From assembly GCA_947645675.1 (NCBI GenBank), contig CANSDP010000005.1, forward strand, positions 1 through 64,000: 64,000 nucleotides of DNA, written 5' to 3'. Below the pieces are notes generated by a model. That model had not been told where the DNA came from and did no database searches. It was given only the letters and a program-made list of their open reading frames with translations. The stretch is from an uncultured Bacillota bacterium. Lineage in GTDB: Bacteria > Bacillota > Clostridia > Oscillospirales > Oscillospiraceae. This document shows, in pieces, positions 1 through 7,688 of the stretch; position 1 is the stretch's first letter; every line of letters starts with the position of its first letter. Made by a program: the position numbers and the translations under genes.

Positions 1-2
1 AT

Positions 3-269
3 GTGAAGATGTTCTTCAAGATCCCGGAGCGGTTCAAGATCGAGACGCCCATCGGTACCTATAACCCGGACTGGGCAGTATATCTCACTCACAACGGAGA
101 GGAGAAGCTGTATTTTATTTTGGAGACCAAGGGAACGACCAATCTATTTGACCTTCGCACTCCAGAGCAGCTCAAAATCCGCTGCGGGAAAAAGCACTTC
201 GAGGCGCTGGAAAACGGCGTGGAGATGCAGGCGGTGAAAAACTGGAGCGAGTTTAAAGTGCAAATATAA
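3..269 (+). CDS. Type III restriction enzyme Res subunit, C-terminal end (partial)
   Basis: This is the last 88 codons of a gene that begins before the window. The residues resemble the C-terminal nuclease domain of type III Res subunits. A PD pair lies at residues 22-23 (in YNPDWAVY) and an ExK at 41-43 (in ILETKG), together the PD-(D/E)XK arrangement, followed by a KIRCGKKHFEAL segment usual for the family. In intact enzymes this domain follows a DEAD-like helicase domain and cuts DNA with the Mod methylase. Whether mod and the helicase part are present upstream cannot be seen. The first codon here is GTG but is probably internal. Confidence 0.7.
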   Translation: MKMFFKIPERFKIETPIGTYNPDWAVYLTHNGEEKLYFILETKGTTNLFDLRTPEQLKIRCGKKHFEALENGVEMQAVKNWSEFKVQI

Positions 270-293
270 GGCTAAATATCATGATTTATAGTA

Positions 294-336
294 CAAGAGG
301 GCGGCAACCGAAGGTATATCGGTTGCCGCCCTCTTG
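294..336 (+). terminator. Hairpin terminator after the Res gene
   Basis: A perfect 17-bp inverted repeat (294-310 with 320-336, 9-nt loop) starts 25 bases after the stop codon. It is GC-rich with only a weak T-rich tail, and it sits between two convergent genes, so it may act in both directions. Confidence 0.65.
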
Positions 337-436
337 CATTGCTCTGAACGGTATTTTGTTGTTGTCCTTGTGCGGGGGGACCCTTACCGGCCCGCTGTTT
401 TGATTTAAGGCTGTGTGCGATTGTTTTCAGTTGTTT

Positions 437-1117
437 TCAGTTGCTTTCAGTGATCTCATAGACGCCAACTTTAACTTCCGCGTCCGGGTCCTCGTTGCCG
501 GTAATACCCGCGCTTTCGTAAACTTCGCCAAATAAATCGCCCTCAAAGATCTTACCAGGTATCAGAGCGTCCTCCTGGTCCTCACTGGTGACAGTCACGC
601 CGCCGAACCAGTTGTAGGTGCCGTCCTCGTCCAGCTTGCCCACGTCCGCTGTCATAGTCCAGTCGTCAATCGTCCCGTCCACAGTCACGCTGATTTTGCT
701 GCCCTCGGCCACATCCTCATAGACATAGTGCTGGTCTTGGGCCAGAGCGTCGGTAATATCGGCCACATCCTTGCCGTTCACCATCAGAATAGCCCGGCCG
801 TCCCGGTTCTCCAGCCGAGCCTGGGGTACGGAAATTACAGATACCTTTTCTCCGCTGTCCGTAACCACATCTGTCCGGTACTGGTCCACCCGAATGGCGT
901 TTTGCAGGGTGATCCAGATATCCTCCACTCCCTCCGGGTTGGCGGCGGCCACGCTGACCACCATCATGGCCACGGCGGCGGCGGAAATCAGGGCGGTGCG
1001 CAGGGGGCGGATGTGCTTTTTGTTAGTCTTTTCAGTCATAGCGATAATCTCCTCAATTTTATCCTCGGGGGCTCTCAGCTCCCGGCAGGCTTCACGGTAC
1101 AATTTCGGGTCGAACAT
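437..1117 (-). CDS. Membrane-anchored anti-sigma-factor-like protein
   Basis: This 226-residue protein has a cytoplasmic N-terminus of about 40 residues, one transmembrane segment at about 41-59, and an acidic extracellular domain of about 165 residues. Its start lies inside the end of the upstream ECF sigma gene (26-bp overlap), the usual arrangement for a sigma factor and its co-expressed anti-sigma factor. I infer that the N-terminal region holds the sigma factor inactive at the membrane and that the outer domain senses an envelope signal. No zinc HxxxCxxC motif of the ZAS type is visible. The family of the outer domain was not recognised, so the anti-sigma role rests mainly on context and topology. 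Confidence 0.6.
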   Translation of the reverse strand: MFDPKLYREACRELRAPEDKIEEIIAMTEKTNKKHIRPLRTALISAAAVAMMVVSVAAANPEGVEDIWITLQNAIRVDQYRTDVVTDSGEKVSVISVPQARLENRDGRAILMVNGKDVADITDALAQDQHYVYEDVAEGSKISVTVDGTIDDWTMTADVGKLDEDGTYNWFGGVTVTSEDQEDALIPGKIFEGDLFGEVYESAGITGNEDPDAEVKVGVYEITESN

Positions 1118-1601
1118 AGACAGATTCCTCCTTCTCTTCGGTCAGCGACTTCCGCAGCCGCTCTCTTGCCCGGAGCAGCCAGGTCTGGACGGTGGACACT
1201 TTGGTTTTCATGGCGGCGGCGGTTTCGGCCACGGACAGCCCCTCATAGTAGTAGAGGCAGACGGCCACCCGGTATTTGGGCTCCAGGGCCATCACCGCCT
1301 GCATCACCTCGGCCTTGGCCGGGTCCTCCGGGACGGACTCCTCCCGCCAATCCTCCAGAGGGACGCAGGACCGCCGCCAGAAGGAGCGCAGCACCCTGCG
1401 GCTCTCGTTCACCGCCACCCGGAGGAGCCAGTGCTTTATGTGCTCCTCGCTCTCAAATTCCTTGTCGCATTCGTACAGCTTTAAAAGCACGGTCTGCATC
1501 ACGTCCTCGGCGTCCTCCCGCCGGTTCAAGGCGTGGAAGGCGACGCGGTACACGGTGTCGCCATAAGTCCGGGCAGCTTGGGCAAACGCCTCCTGAGTCA
1601 A
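1092..1601 (-). CDS. ECF-type RNA polymerase sigma factor
   Basis: A 169-residue sigma-70 family protein. Region 2 is seen in YRVAFHALNRREDAEDVMQTV, and region 4 in KYRVAVCLYYYEGLSVAETA followed by VSTVQTWLLRARERL. Only regions 2 and 4 are present, which is the extracytoplasmic-function layout. The open frame extends upstream, but a near-perfect Shine-Dalgarno AAGGAGGTGA lies about five bases before a TTG at 1601, so that TTG is taken as the start. The gene overlaps its probable anti-sigma partner by 26 bp, suggesting coupled translation. The regulon is unknown, and no convincing autoregulatory ECF promoter was identified by eye. Confidence 0.85.
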   Translation of the reverse strand: MTQEAFAQAARTYGDTVYRVAFHALNRREDAEDVMQTVLLKLYECDKEFESEEHIKHWLLRVAVNESRRVLRSFWRRSCVPLEDWREESVPEDPAKAEVMQAVMALEPKYRVAVCLYYYEGLSVAETAAAMKTKVSTVQTWLLRARERLRKSLTEEKEESVYVRPEIVP

Positions 1602-1773
1602 GCCGCTCACCTCCTTGGAAATCTGTTCTCTGGAAAGGCCTTTCACCAAGTAATATCCGCCAGGGGGGTGAAAAATCCCAGCGGGCAAAAATTTTTTGGA
1701 ATAATGCGGAACCTCCCGGACAGACTAACTGCCAGTAACGGGGTCCGCCCCGGGTTTAAAGGAGGTTACCGCC

Positions 1774-1959
1774 ATGCCTAATCTGACCACCAAGGAGCTG
1801 TCCGCCCTGTCCGACCAGCTGGACTTTGAACGGGTGCTTCACTGCAAGTATCTGTCCGCCGCCCAGGACAGCCAGGACCAGGAGCTGAAAAGCAAGTTCC
1901 AGTCCTGCGCCAGCCTGCACCTGGAAAACTACAACACCCTGTTGGGCCATCTGCGCTGA
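1774..1959 (+). CDS. Small spore-coat-associated-type protein (hypothetical)
   Basis: A 61-residue, mostly helical protein with a strong Shine-Dalgarno (AAAGGAGGT) ahead of the ATG. It sits 17 bp upstream of a CotF-like gene, and its repeated HLENYNTLL-type helix resembles the short ferritin-like partners that accompany CotF-like genes in Clostridia. Function is inferred from that pairing only. It is too small for a reliable family call by eye. Confidence 0.6.
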   Translation: MPNLTTKELSALSDQLDFERVLHCKYLSAAQDSQDQELKSKFQSCASLHLENYNTLLGHLR

Positions 1960-1976
1960 TAAAAGGAGGCACAAGC

Positions 1977-2237
1977 ATGAACGACCAGGAGAGAATGACC
2001 GATTTTATTTGCAGCGAGAAGAAGATGTCCGCCAACTATGACACCTTCGCCTCGGAGTGCGTCAGCCTGTCTCTGCGGGACGACTTTCTCAAGATCTTCA
2101 ACCAGAGCCATCAGATTCAGACCGACCTGTTCAAAATGGCCCAGTCCAAGGGCTGGTATCAGGTGGAACAGGCCCCCCAGAATAAGGTGAGCCAGGCCTA
2201 CACCCGCTTCTCCAACCAGCAGCCCACCGCGCAGTAA
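1977..2237 (+). CDS. CotF-like spore coat protein
   Basis: This 86-residue protein carries the pattern typical of small CotF-family coat proteins: SEKKMSANYDTFASEC near the N-terminus, then an HQIQTDLFKMAQSKGWYQVE segment. These form a short helical hairpin of the Coat_F family. It has its own Shine-Dalgarno (AAAGGAGG) and lies just behind a second small helical gene, so the two probably form one transcript ended by the hairpin at 2244-2270. By family it is expected in the spore coat; expression in the mother cell is inference. Confidence 0.75.
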   Translation: MNDQERMTDFICSEKKMSANYDTFASECVSLSLRDDFLKIFNQSHQIQTDLFKMAQSKGWYQVEQAPQNKVSQAYTRFSNQQPTAQ

Positions 2238-2243
2238 AGCTGA

Positions 2244-2270
2244 TTCCCCACCCCGAACCGGGGTGGGGAA
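2244..2270. terminator. Bidirectional terminator between coat genes and ABC operon
   Basis: A perfect 11-bp stem (2244-2254 with 2260-2270) with loop GAACC lies between two convergent transcription units. The stem begins with TT and ends with AA, followed by a T-rich stretch on the plus strand. Confidence 0.75.
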
Positions 2271-2276
2271 TTGATT

Positions 2277-3062
2277 TTATGACAACAAAATTCGGTCGTT
2301 GTCCAGATTTTTGCCCGCGCCAGCCTTGAATTTTTCCAGCAGGTCCTGAACGCTCAGGCCCTCCCGCTCCTTGCCGCTGATGTCCAGAACGATACTGCCG
2401 CTGTCCATCATCAGGGTGCGGCTGCCCAGCTCCAGAGCTTGCTGCATGTTGTGGGTGACCATCATGGTGGTGATTTTGTGCTCGGCGACGATGTCCCGTG
2501 TGAGCTTGAGCACCTTCTCCGCCGTGCCCGGGTCCAGGGCGGCGGTGTGCTCGTCCAGGAGGAGCAGGCTGGGTGGGTTCATGGTGGACATGAGCAGAGT
2601 GAGAGCCTGGCGCTGTCCGCCGGACAGCAGGCCCACGGGCTGCTTCATGCGGTCCTCCAGGCCCATGTCCAGGAGGGCCAGCCGGTCCCGGAACCGCTTT
2701 TTGTCCCCCTGGCTGACGTGGGACAGCCAGCCGCCGCTCCCCGCCGCCAGGGCCAGGTTTTCCTCGATAGTCATCCCCGGGGCGCTGCCCCGCATGGGGT
2801 CCTGAAACAGCCGGCCGATGCGCCGGGCCCGCTGAAAGGCGGGCATAAAGGTGATGTCCTGGCCGTTGAGGAGGATGGACCCCGCGTCGGTGAGGAAGTC
2901 CCCGCAGATGGCGTTGAACAGGGTGGACTTGCCCGCCCCGTTGGAGCCGATGATGGTGACGAAGTCCCCGGGGGCCAGGCGGAGGGACAGGCCGGAGATG
3001 GCCCGCTTCTCGTTCACCGTGCCCGGGTTGAAGGTCTTGAAGATGTTAGAAATGTTCAGCAT
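2277..3062 (-). CDS. Tryptophan-type ABC transporter, ATP-binding protein
   Basis: This 261-residue ATPase has Walker A GSNGAGKST at 39-47, the signature LLSGGQRQAL, Walker B LLLLDEHTAALDP and a switch histidine in MMVTHNMQQAL. It is the last gene of a three-gene operon with a permease (4-bp junction) and a lipoprotein, the composition called TrpXYZ in Gram-positives; it would be the TrpZ-like component. It should hydrolyse ATP on the inner face of the membrane to drive uptake. The substrate assignment comes from the Trp-specifier T-box upstream of the operon, not from this protein. Confidence 0.85.
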   Translation of the reverse strand: MLNISNIFKTFNPGTVNEKRAISGLSLRLAPGDFVTIIGSNGAGKSTLFNAICGDFLTDAGSILLNGQDITFMPAFQRARRIGRLFQDPMRGSAPGMTIEENLALAAGSGGWLSHVSQGDKKRFRDRLALLDMGLEDRMKQPVGLLSGGQRQALTLLMSTMNPPSLLLLDEHTAALDPGTAEKVLKLTRDIVAEHKITTMMVTHNMQQALELGSRTLMMDSGSIVLDISGKEREGLSVQDLLEKFKAGAGKNLDNDRILLS

Positions 3063-3063
3063 G

Positions 3064-4005
3064 TCAGCCGCCCCCCTTCCGTGCGGCGGCCTGCCGGTAG
3101 GACAGGCGGCGGTAGATGGTGGGCCACTGCTGCTTCAGGTAGGGCAGGGCGATGGCCAGCGCCACGATCACCGAGGACACCAGCTTAAGCATGAAAGCGG
3201 GCATATCCATCTGAAGGGCCACGGCGTAGACCAGCCGGAAGATAAACGCGCCCAGCACCATGCCCACCGCCCTGGTAAAGATGCCCCCCCGGCCCATCAG
3301 CGTCCCGCCGATGAGGAGGGAGGCCAGGGCGATGGTCACCATTCCGCTGCCGATGTTGATTTCCGCCTGCTTCTGGGACTGGGCCATGAGGCACCCGGAC
3401 AGGCCGGTGAAGGCGTTGGCCACGCACAGCCCCACGATGGTGGTGAATACCGGGTTGATGGAGGAGGAGCGGACCATATCCGGGTTGTTGCCGGTGGCCC
3501 GGATAGCCAGGCCCAGCCGGGTATTGAGGAACAGGGTGAGAAAACCCACCGTCAGAAGGACGGCGGCAGCGGCCACCACGGTATTTTGCTGGCCGGCCAG
3601 AGGGGTCTCCGCCAGCAGGCCCTTGGTGAGGGTGAACACGGTGTCCTTCTTGTTCAGGTTCACCAGGGAGGAGCCGGACATGACGGCCACGTTTACCGAG
3701 TACAGCCCGGTGTTGACGATGATGCCGGCCAGAAGGCTGTCGATGCCCAGCTTGGTCTGGAGCAGGGCGGTGACAAAGCCGGAGCACATCCCCGCGATCA
3801 TAGCGGCGGGGATGGACAGCAGGGGGTGTCCGGCGGCGGCCACCACGGCCCCCACCGCCGCTCCCAGGGTGAAGCAGCCGTCGGTGGACAAGTCGCAGAC
3901 GTTGAGCATGGAGTAGCTCAGAAACAGAGCCAGCACGGTGAGCGAGCAGATCAGCCCCAGCTCCAGGGCGGTCTGCCCCACGGCCAGCAGCGCGGTAAGG
4001 TCCAT
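3064..4005 (-). CDS. Tryptophan-type ABC transporter, permease
   Basis: A 313-residue, very hydrophobic protein with about eight or nine membrane segments, of the branched-chain amino acid/LivH-like permease fold (BPD_transp_2). The start follows a clean Shine-Dalgarno (AAAGGAGG). It ends directly before the ATPase gene, so the two are translationally linked. The lipoprotein gene of the same system lies about 270 bp upstream, separated by a small gene on the opposite strand (4107-4244). It would be the TrpY-like component. Confidence 0.82.
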   Translation of the reverse strand: MDLTALLAVGQTALELGLICSLTVLALFLSYSMLNVCDLSTDGCFTLGAAVGAVVAAAGHPLLSIPAAMIAGMCSGFVTALLQTKLGIDSLLAGIIVNTGLYSVNVAVMSGSSLVNLNKKDTVFTLTKGLLAETPLAGQQNTVVAAAAVLLTVGFLTLFLNTRLGLAIRATGNNPDMVRSSSINPVFTTIVGLCVANAFTGLSGCLMAQSQKQAEINIGSGMVTIALASLLIGGTLMGRGGIFTRAVGMVLGAFIFRLVYAVALQMDMPAFMLKLVSSVIVALAIALPYLKQQWPTIYRRLSYRQAAARKGGG

Positions 4006-4024
4006 GGAGGTTCCTCCTTTAAAC

Positions 4025-4053
4025 TTGCTTTTTGCCTTTTCAGCTGTTATAAT
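4025..4053 (+). promoter_or_regulatory. Sigma-A-type promoter for the small antisense gene
   Basis: TTGCTT at 4025-4030, a 17-bp spacer and a perfect TATAAT at 4048-4053. It fires on the plus strand, against the surrounding operon, into the 45-codon gene at 4107. Confidence 0.7.
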
Positions 4054-4106
4054 AAATACACAAGGCCCGATTTGTTGAACACGGGGACACTATGGAGGGA
4101 AAGGAT

Positions 4107-4244
4107 ATGACAGACGTTATGACGAATGAACAATTTGAGACGATACTGGAAATGATGCGTATGATCCTGGACGGCTGTGAAGACATTGAATCCGCCCGCA
4201 GGAAGGTAGACGAGCTGATTAAAAGGGCCTCCAAAAAGGATTGA
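4107..4244 (+). CDS. 45-residue small protein, antisense inside the ABC operon
   Basis: This small gene reads ATG to TGA for 45 codons. The product is mostly helical with an acidic core (NEQFETILEMMRMILDGCED) and a basic tail. Support for it being real comes from three signals. A consensus promoter lies 54 bases upstream, a Shine-Dalgarno GGAGGG sits seven bases before ATG 4107, and a strong terminator follows four bases after the stop. It occupies the gap between the lipoprotein and permease genes on the opposite strand, so its transcript is antisense to the operon mRNA. Function is not recognised. Confidence 0.65.
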   Translation: MTDVMTNEQFETILEMMRMILDGCEDIESARRKVDELIKRASKKD

Positions 4245-4247
4245 CCA

Positions 4248-4280
4248 GGGACCGGGGAATGACCCCGGTCCCGTTTTGTT
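4248..4280 (+). terminator. Rho-independent terminator of the small antisense gene
   Basis: A perfect 10-bp GC-rich stem (4248-4257 with 4263-4272), loop AATGA, then GTTTTGTT. The T-run exists only on the plus strand, so it should stop the small gene and not the operon running the other way. Confidence 0.8.
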
Positions 4281-5409
4281 ACCCCTTCAGATCCTCGAAG
4301 CTCTCGGCGGTGGTGATGGTCTGGACCTTGGTGCACAGGGGGGCGAGGACAGAGGCCACGTCCTCATAGTCCAGGCCCAGGGCCTCGCAGGTCTCGGTGT
4401 TGACGGTGGCGGTGCCGTTGTCGAAGGTCTTGACGGCCATGGAGGCGGGGGAGGCGCCGTTGTACAGGATGTCAAAAATCATGTCGGCGGTCTCCCGGCC
4501 CAGGTTGGCGTAGTCCACGCCGTAGCCCAGGAACGCGCCGTTGAGGGCGAAGGAGTCGGCCCCGGTGTAGTGGGGAATTCCGGCGTCCACAAAGATCTCA
4601 TAGATGCCCAGGTAGGACTTCATAATGGTGTTGTCGGTGGGGGTAAAGACGGCGTCCACTCCGTCGGCAGCCAGGGCCTGAGCGGCCTGCATGACCTCGG
4701 CGGCGTTGGTGCCGGTGCGCTCCACATAGGCGATGCCCTTGGCGTCCAGATACTCCTTGGCGTGGGCGATGGGGGTGGCGGAGGAGTCCTGCCCCACGTC
4801 ATAGAGGAAGCCGATTTTCTTCACATCGGGGTTGACGGCGAAGATCAGGTCCATGATGGAGTTGGTGTCCAGATAGTCGGAGGTGCCGGTGATGTTGCCG
4901 CCAGGGTGCTCCAGGCTGTCCACCAGGGCCACATTTTCCGCCATGGGGTCGGAGACGGCGGAGAAGACCACGGGGATACCGGTGTCCTCGGTGGCGGCCT
5001 GCATAGCCACGGCCACGGGGGTGGCGATACCCACCATCAGATTCACCTTATTCGCCTGGAAGCTGGAGATGATCTGATTCATCACGGCGGGGTCACCGTT
5101 GGGGTTCTGGTAGTCGATGCTGAAGCTGACGCCGTTCTCCGCCCCCAGCTCCTCCAGCCGGGACTGGATGTTCTCGTTGATCTGGTTCAGAGAGGCGTCG
5201 TCCACATAGTTGCAGATACCGATTTTAAAGACGGTTCCGGGCTCCGGTATCTGGGCGCTTCCGCTGGCGCCGCCCACGCTGGACTGCGCGCCGCTGGTTC
5301 CGGGATCGGACTTGCCGGAGCCGCTTCCCCCGCCGCCGCAGGCGGCCAGAGAGAGTGTCATAGCCAGAGACAGGGCCAGGGTCAGGACCTTTTTCACGTT
5401 CTTTTTCAT
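4279..5409 (-). CDS. Tryptophan-type ABC transporter, substrate-binding lipoprotein
   Basis: This 376-residue protein has a lipoprotein signal peptide with lipobox LAAC (Cys24), a Gly/Ser-rich linker, and a two-lobed periplasmic-binding fold of the ABC_sub_bind family (FKIGICNYVDDASLNQINEN, then IPVVFSAVSDP). ATG 5409 was chosen because a GGAGGA lies nine bases upstream; the open frame extends five codons further to a TTG that is part of that Shine-Dalgarno. It is the first gene after the T-box at 5455-5743 and corresponds to TrpX. It should capture the substrate outside the membrane for the permease/ATPase pair. Confidence 0.85.
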   Translation of the reverse strand: MKKNVKKVLTLALSLAMTLSLAACGGGGSGSGKSDPGTSGAQSSVGGASGSAQIPEPGTVFKIGICNYVDDASLNQINENIQSRLEELGAENGVSFSIDYQNPNGDPAVMNQIISSFQANKVNLMVGIATPVAVAMQAATEDTGIPVVFSAVSDPMAENVALVDSLEHPGGNITGTSDYLDTNSIMDLIFAVNPDVKKIGFLYDVGQDSSATPIAHAKEYLDAKGIAYVERTGTNAAEVMQAAQALAADGVDAVFTPTDNTIMKSYLGIYEIFVDAGIPHYTGADSFALNGAFLGYGVDYANLGRETADMIFDILYNGASPASMAVKTFDNGTATVNTETCEALGLDYEDVASVLAPLCTKVQTITTAESFEDLKG

Positions 5410-5454
5410 GTTGAGTTCCTCCAAATTTTAGATTTAGGCGGCAGATGGTGCTTC

Positions 5455-5743
5455 CGGGAATAAAAAAACAGCACCTCATCCCACATGGGACAAGAGCTGC
5501 ACTCCTGCGATACCACCCAAATTGACGTTTTGGAAACGTCCGCTCGCTTCACGCGCCATCACGCGTGCCCGATGGATAACGGGTGGGTCCCCGTCGGCAT
5601 CTACTTGGTTGCCCGTTCAAGCCGCCCTCGAAAGTCCATTCACCCGGCCGCGCCCCGCCCTGATCCCACCACCCAGGGCTCTCTTGAGGTTTGCTTGACC
5701 GGCTACTACTCTTTCTCAAAGGTTTGACTGCTGTTTGATTGTT
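5455..5743 (-). promoter_or_regulatory. T-box riboswitch with Trp (UGG) specifier
   Basis: Read on the minus strand, a leader of about 290 nt precedes the transporter. It contains the T-box core UGGGUGGUA (5511-5519), followed by a terminator hairpin around 5462-5500 with a run of Ts. On the 3' side of Stem I a GUGAAUGGAC segment places UGG at the specifier position (5636-5638). A T-box reads the charging state of one tRNA; uncharged tRNA-Trp should stabilise the antiterminator and switch the transporter on. This is the basis for calling the transporter tryptophan-specific. Confidence 0.85.
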
Positions 5744-5749
5744 GTGGCT

Positions 5750-5778
5750 ATTATAGCGGCTCTCCGCCCGGTTGTCAA
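5750..5778 (-). promoter_or_regulatory. Perfect consensus promoter of the T-box/ABC operon
   Basis: On the minus strand TTGACA (5773-5778), a 17-bp spacer and TATAAT (5750-5755), an exact match to the sigma-A consensus. Transcription should start near 5743, at the beginning of the T-box. Confidence 0.85.
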
Positions 5779-5881
5779 CCCCCAAATTCCGGGAGTCCGC
5801 CGGCGGCGTTGTGATATGTGACAAATCCCCCCGTTCATTCCCGGGCAAATCGGGAAATAGGGAAAAAACCGGAGGCTGGAA

Positions 5882-5910
5882 TTGCAATCGTGACTTTACT
5901 GTGATAAACT
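5882..5910 (+). promoter_or_regulatory. Probable promoter of the esterase cassette
   Basis: TTGCAA (5882-5887), 17-bp spacer, TAAACT (5905-5910), ending 26 bases before the first esterase start codon. Confidence 0.5.
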
Positions 5911-5936
5911 GAATAAAAAACAGGGGGGACTGCAGC

Positions 5937-6707
5937 ATGGTTCAGAAATGGAATGTGACCATCCCTGAGCTGACCGGGGAGGAGGCCCGGGGGGTCTATA
6001 TCTATCTGCCGGAGGGCTATGAGTGGGAGCGGGAGCGCCGCTACCCGGTGCTGTACATGTTCGACGGGCACAACGTTTTTTTCGACTCCGACGCCACCTA
6101 CGGCAAGAGCTGGGGGCTGGGGGACTATCTGGACGCCTTCCAGACGCCGCTGATCGTGGCGGCGGTGGAGTGCAACCACCACCCGGACAACGGACGGCTG
6201 TCGGAGTATTCGCCCTACACCTTCTATGAGCCCGATTTGGGCCACGTCACAGGCCGGGGGAAAATCACCATGGACTGGTTTGTCCACAGCTTCAAGCCCC
6301 GGATCGACCGCCAATACCGCACCCTGCCCGACCGGGGGCACACCTTCATCGCCGGGAGCTCCATGGGCGGACTGATGAGCCTGTATGCCCTGCTGGAGTA
6401 TAACCACGTCTTTTCCCGGGCGGCGGCGCTGTCCCCCTCCCTGTGGGTGACACCCGACCGGCTGGCCCGCCTGGTCCGGGGGGCGGAGCCCCGGCCCGAC
6501 ACCGTGCTCTACATGGACTACGGCTCCCGGGAGATGGGCAATCATGAGCTGATGCAGAGCCAGTTCGCCCGGGTGGCCGGCCAGCTGCTCAGCCGGGGCG
6601 TGAAGCTCACCTGCCGCATCGTCCCCGGCGGCGACCACTGCGAGGCCAGCTGGGAGAAGCAGATTCCGTTTTTTATCAGCACCCTGATGTATGAGCTGGA
6701 GGTCTGA
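5937..6707 (+). CDS. Alpha/beta-hydrolase esterase (PF00756-type)
   Basis: This 256-residue protein has the putative-esterase fold. It opens with GVYIYLPEGYEWERERRYPV and a YMFDGHNVFF strand-loop, carries the nucleophile elbow GSSMGG (Ser142) and ends with a probable catalytic His234 in GGDHCEASWE. There is no signal peptide, so it should act in the cytoplasm. It is close to ferri-siderophore/enterochelin esterase and esterase-D type enzymes, but the substrate cannot be read from sequence. The start follows a GGGGGGAC Shine-Dalgarno. It is the first of three co-directional genes (esterase, esterase, ATP-grasp). Confidence 0.8.
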   Translation: MVQKWNVTIPELTGEEARGVYIYLPEGYEWERERRYPVLYMFDGHNVFFDSDATYGKSWGLGDYLDAFQTPLIVAAVECNHHPDNGRLSEYSPYTFYEPDLGHVTGRGKITMDWFVHSFKPRIDRQYRTLPDRGHTFIAGSSMGGLMSLYALLEYNHVFSRAAALSPSLWVTPDRLARLVRGAEPRPDTVLYMDYGSREMGNHELMQSQFARVAGQLLSRGVKLTCRIVPGGDHCEASWEKQIPFFISTLMYELEV

Positions 6708-6749
6708 CCCTCCCGGAAGAGGGCGGCGCAGCCTGCGGCAAAATCGCGT

Positions 6750-6777
6750 GTAGGGGCGCATAATATCCGCCCCCTAC
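6750..6777. repeat. Short intergenic hairpin, minimal version of the GTAGGGCG repeat
   Basis: GTAGGGGCG (6750-6758) is mirrored by CGCCCCCTAC (6768-6777). It shares its outer ends with the longer palindromic repeats at 9197, 31237 and 57793, and GGGCCGTCGCGCCCTGC at 6821-6837 resembles their right arm. Confidence 0.5.
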
Positions 6778-6860
6778 ACCGGTGGGCGGCTCGTTTCTCA
6801 AGAACCCACATCGTTATTAAGGGCCGTCGCGCCCTGCCGCGGAGCATAGGAGAGATCAAT

Positions 6861-7613
6861 ATGAACACACAATATTTGAAGGAATACAGCCCCGCTCTGG
6901 GGCGGGAGATGGAGGTCATGGTCTACGGCCACGCCGGACAGCCGGTGCTGTACATCCCCTGCCAGGACGGCCGGTTTTTCGATTTTGGCGACTTCCACAT
7001 GGCTGACACCCTGGCCCCCTGGATTGAGTCGGGGCAGGTGATCGTCTTTTCGGTGGATACCATCGACAAGGAGACCTGGTCCGACCGGAGGGGCGACCCC
7101 TATTGGCGGGCCCGGAGGCATGAGTGGTGGATGGACTACCTGACCCGGGAGCTGGCCCCAAGGATTATGAACTGGACCGGACAGTCCGGAATCATTGCCT
7201 TCGGGTGCAGCCTGGGAGCCACCCACGCCCTCAACCTCTACCTGCGCCGGCCCGACCTGTTCAGCGGCTGTCTGGCCCTCAGCGGTATTTATACCGCCGC
7301 CTACGGCTTCGACAACTATATGGACGAGGTGGTATATCAGAACTCTCCTGTCCACTACATGGCCAATCTGCCGGAGGACCACCCCTATATCAGCATGTTC
7401 AACAGCCAGCGGGCCGCTGTCTGCGTGGGTCTGGGGCCCTGGGAGCTGCCCGACTCCACCCGCCAGCTGGCCGGCATCTTCTACCGCAAGGGCATCCGCA
7501 CCTGGGTGGACTTCTGGGGCTATGACTGCGCCCACGACTGGCCCTGGTGGTATAAGCAGACGGCCTATTTCTTCCCCTGGCTGCTGGGCGGCGAGCCGGG
7601 GCAGAACCCCTGA
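6861..7613 (+). CDS. Alpha/beta-hydrolase esterase (second copy, divergent)
   Basis: This 250-residue protein belongs to the same putative-esterase family as the preceding gene but is only distantly related. The nucleophile elbow is GCSLGA (Ser117) and the likely catalytic histidine is His225 in YDCAHDWPWW. It is rich in Trp/Tyr around the active site, including the RRHEWWMDYL segment. No signal peptide or membrane segment is present. Similar proteins are annotated as esterase-family proteins of unknown substrate. The 153-bp gap from the first esterase holds a small repeat hairpin, and a Shine-Dalgarno (AGGAGAG) precedes the ATG. Confidence 0.78.
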   Translation: MNTQYLKEYSPALGREMEVMVYGHAGQPVLYIPCQDGRFFDFGDFHMADTLAPWIESGQVIVFSVDTIDKETWSDRRGDPYWRARRHEWWMDYLTRELAPRIMNWTGQSGIIAFGCSLGATHALNLYLRRPDLFSGCLALSGIYTAAYGFDNYMDEVVYQNSPVHYMANLPEDHPYISMFNSQRAAVCVGLGPWELPDSTRQLAGIFYRKGIRTWVDFWGYDCAHDWPWWYKQTAYFFPWLLGGEPGQNP

Positions 7614-7620
7614 TTTCAGG

Positions 7621-7664
7621 CTCCCTCACTGAGAGCGCTGTCAGCCGAAGGCTGACTGAGGGAG
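7621..7664. repeat. CTCCCTCA...TGAGGGAG intergenic stem-loop
   Basis: Outer arms CTCCCTCA (7621-7628) and TGAGGGAG (7657-7664) enclose an inner stem GTCAGCC/GGCTGAC (7640-7646 with 7650-7656), followed by TTTT. It may terminate the esterase transcript in part. The same arm words recur in the cluster at 57881-58050. Confidence 0.55.
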
Positions 7665-7688
7665 TTTTCACTTTGAGAGGAGAGACAT

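Noticed and set aside
728-1738. Long plus-strand open frames over the sigma/anti-sigma genes
   Set aside because: They are antisense shadows with low-complexity Arg/Pro/His-rich translations; the minus-strand genes have family motifs and Shine-Dalgarno sequences.
5549-5938. 129-codon minus-strand frame
   Set aside because: It lies across the T-box and its promoter; the RNA features explain the sequence and no Shine-Dalgarno supports translation.
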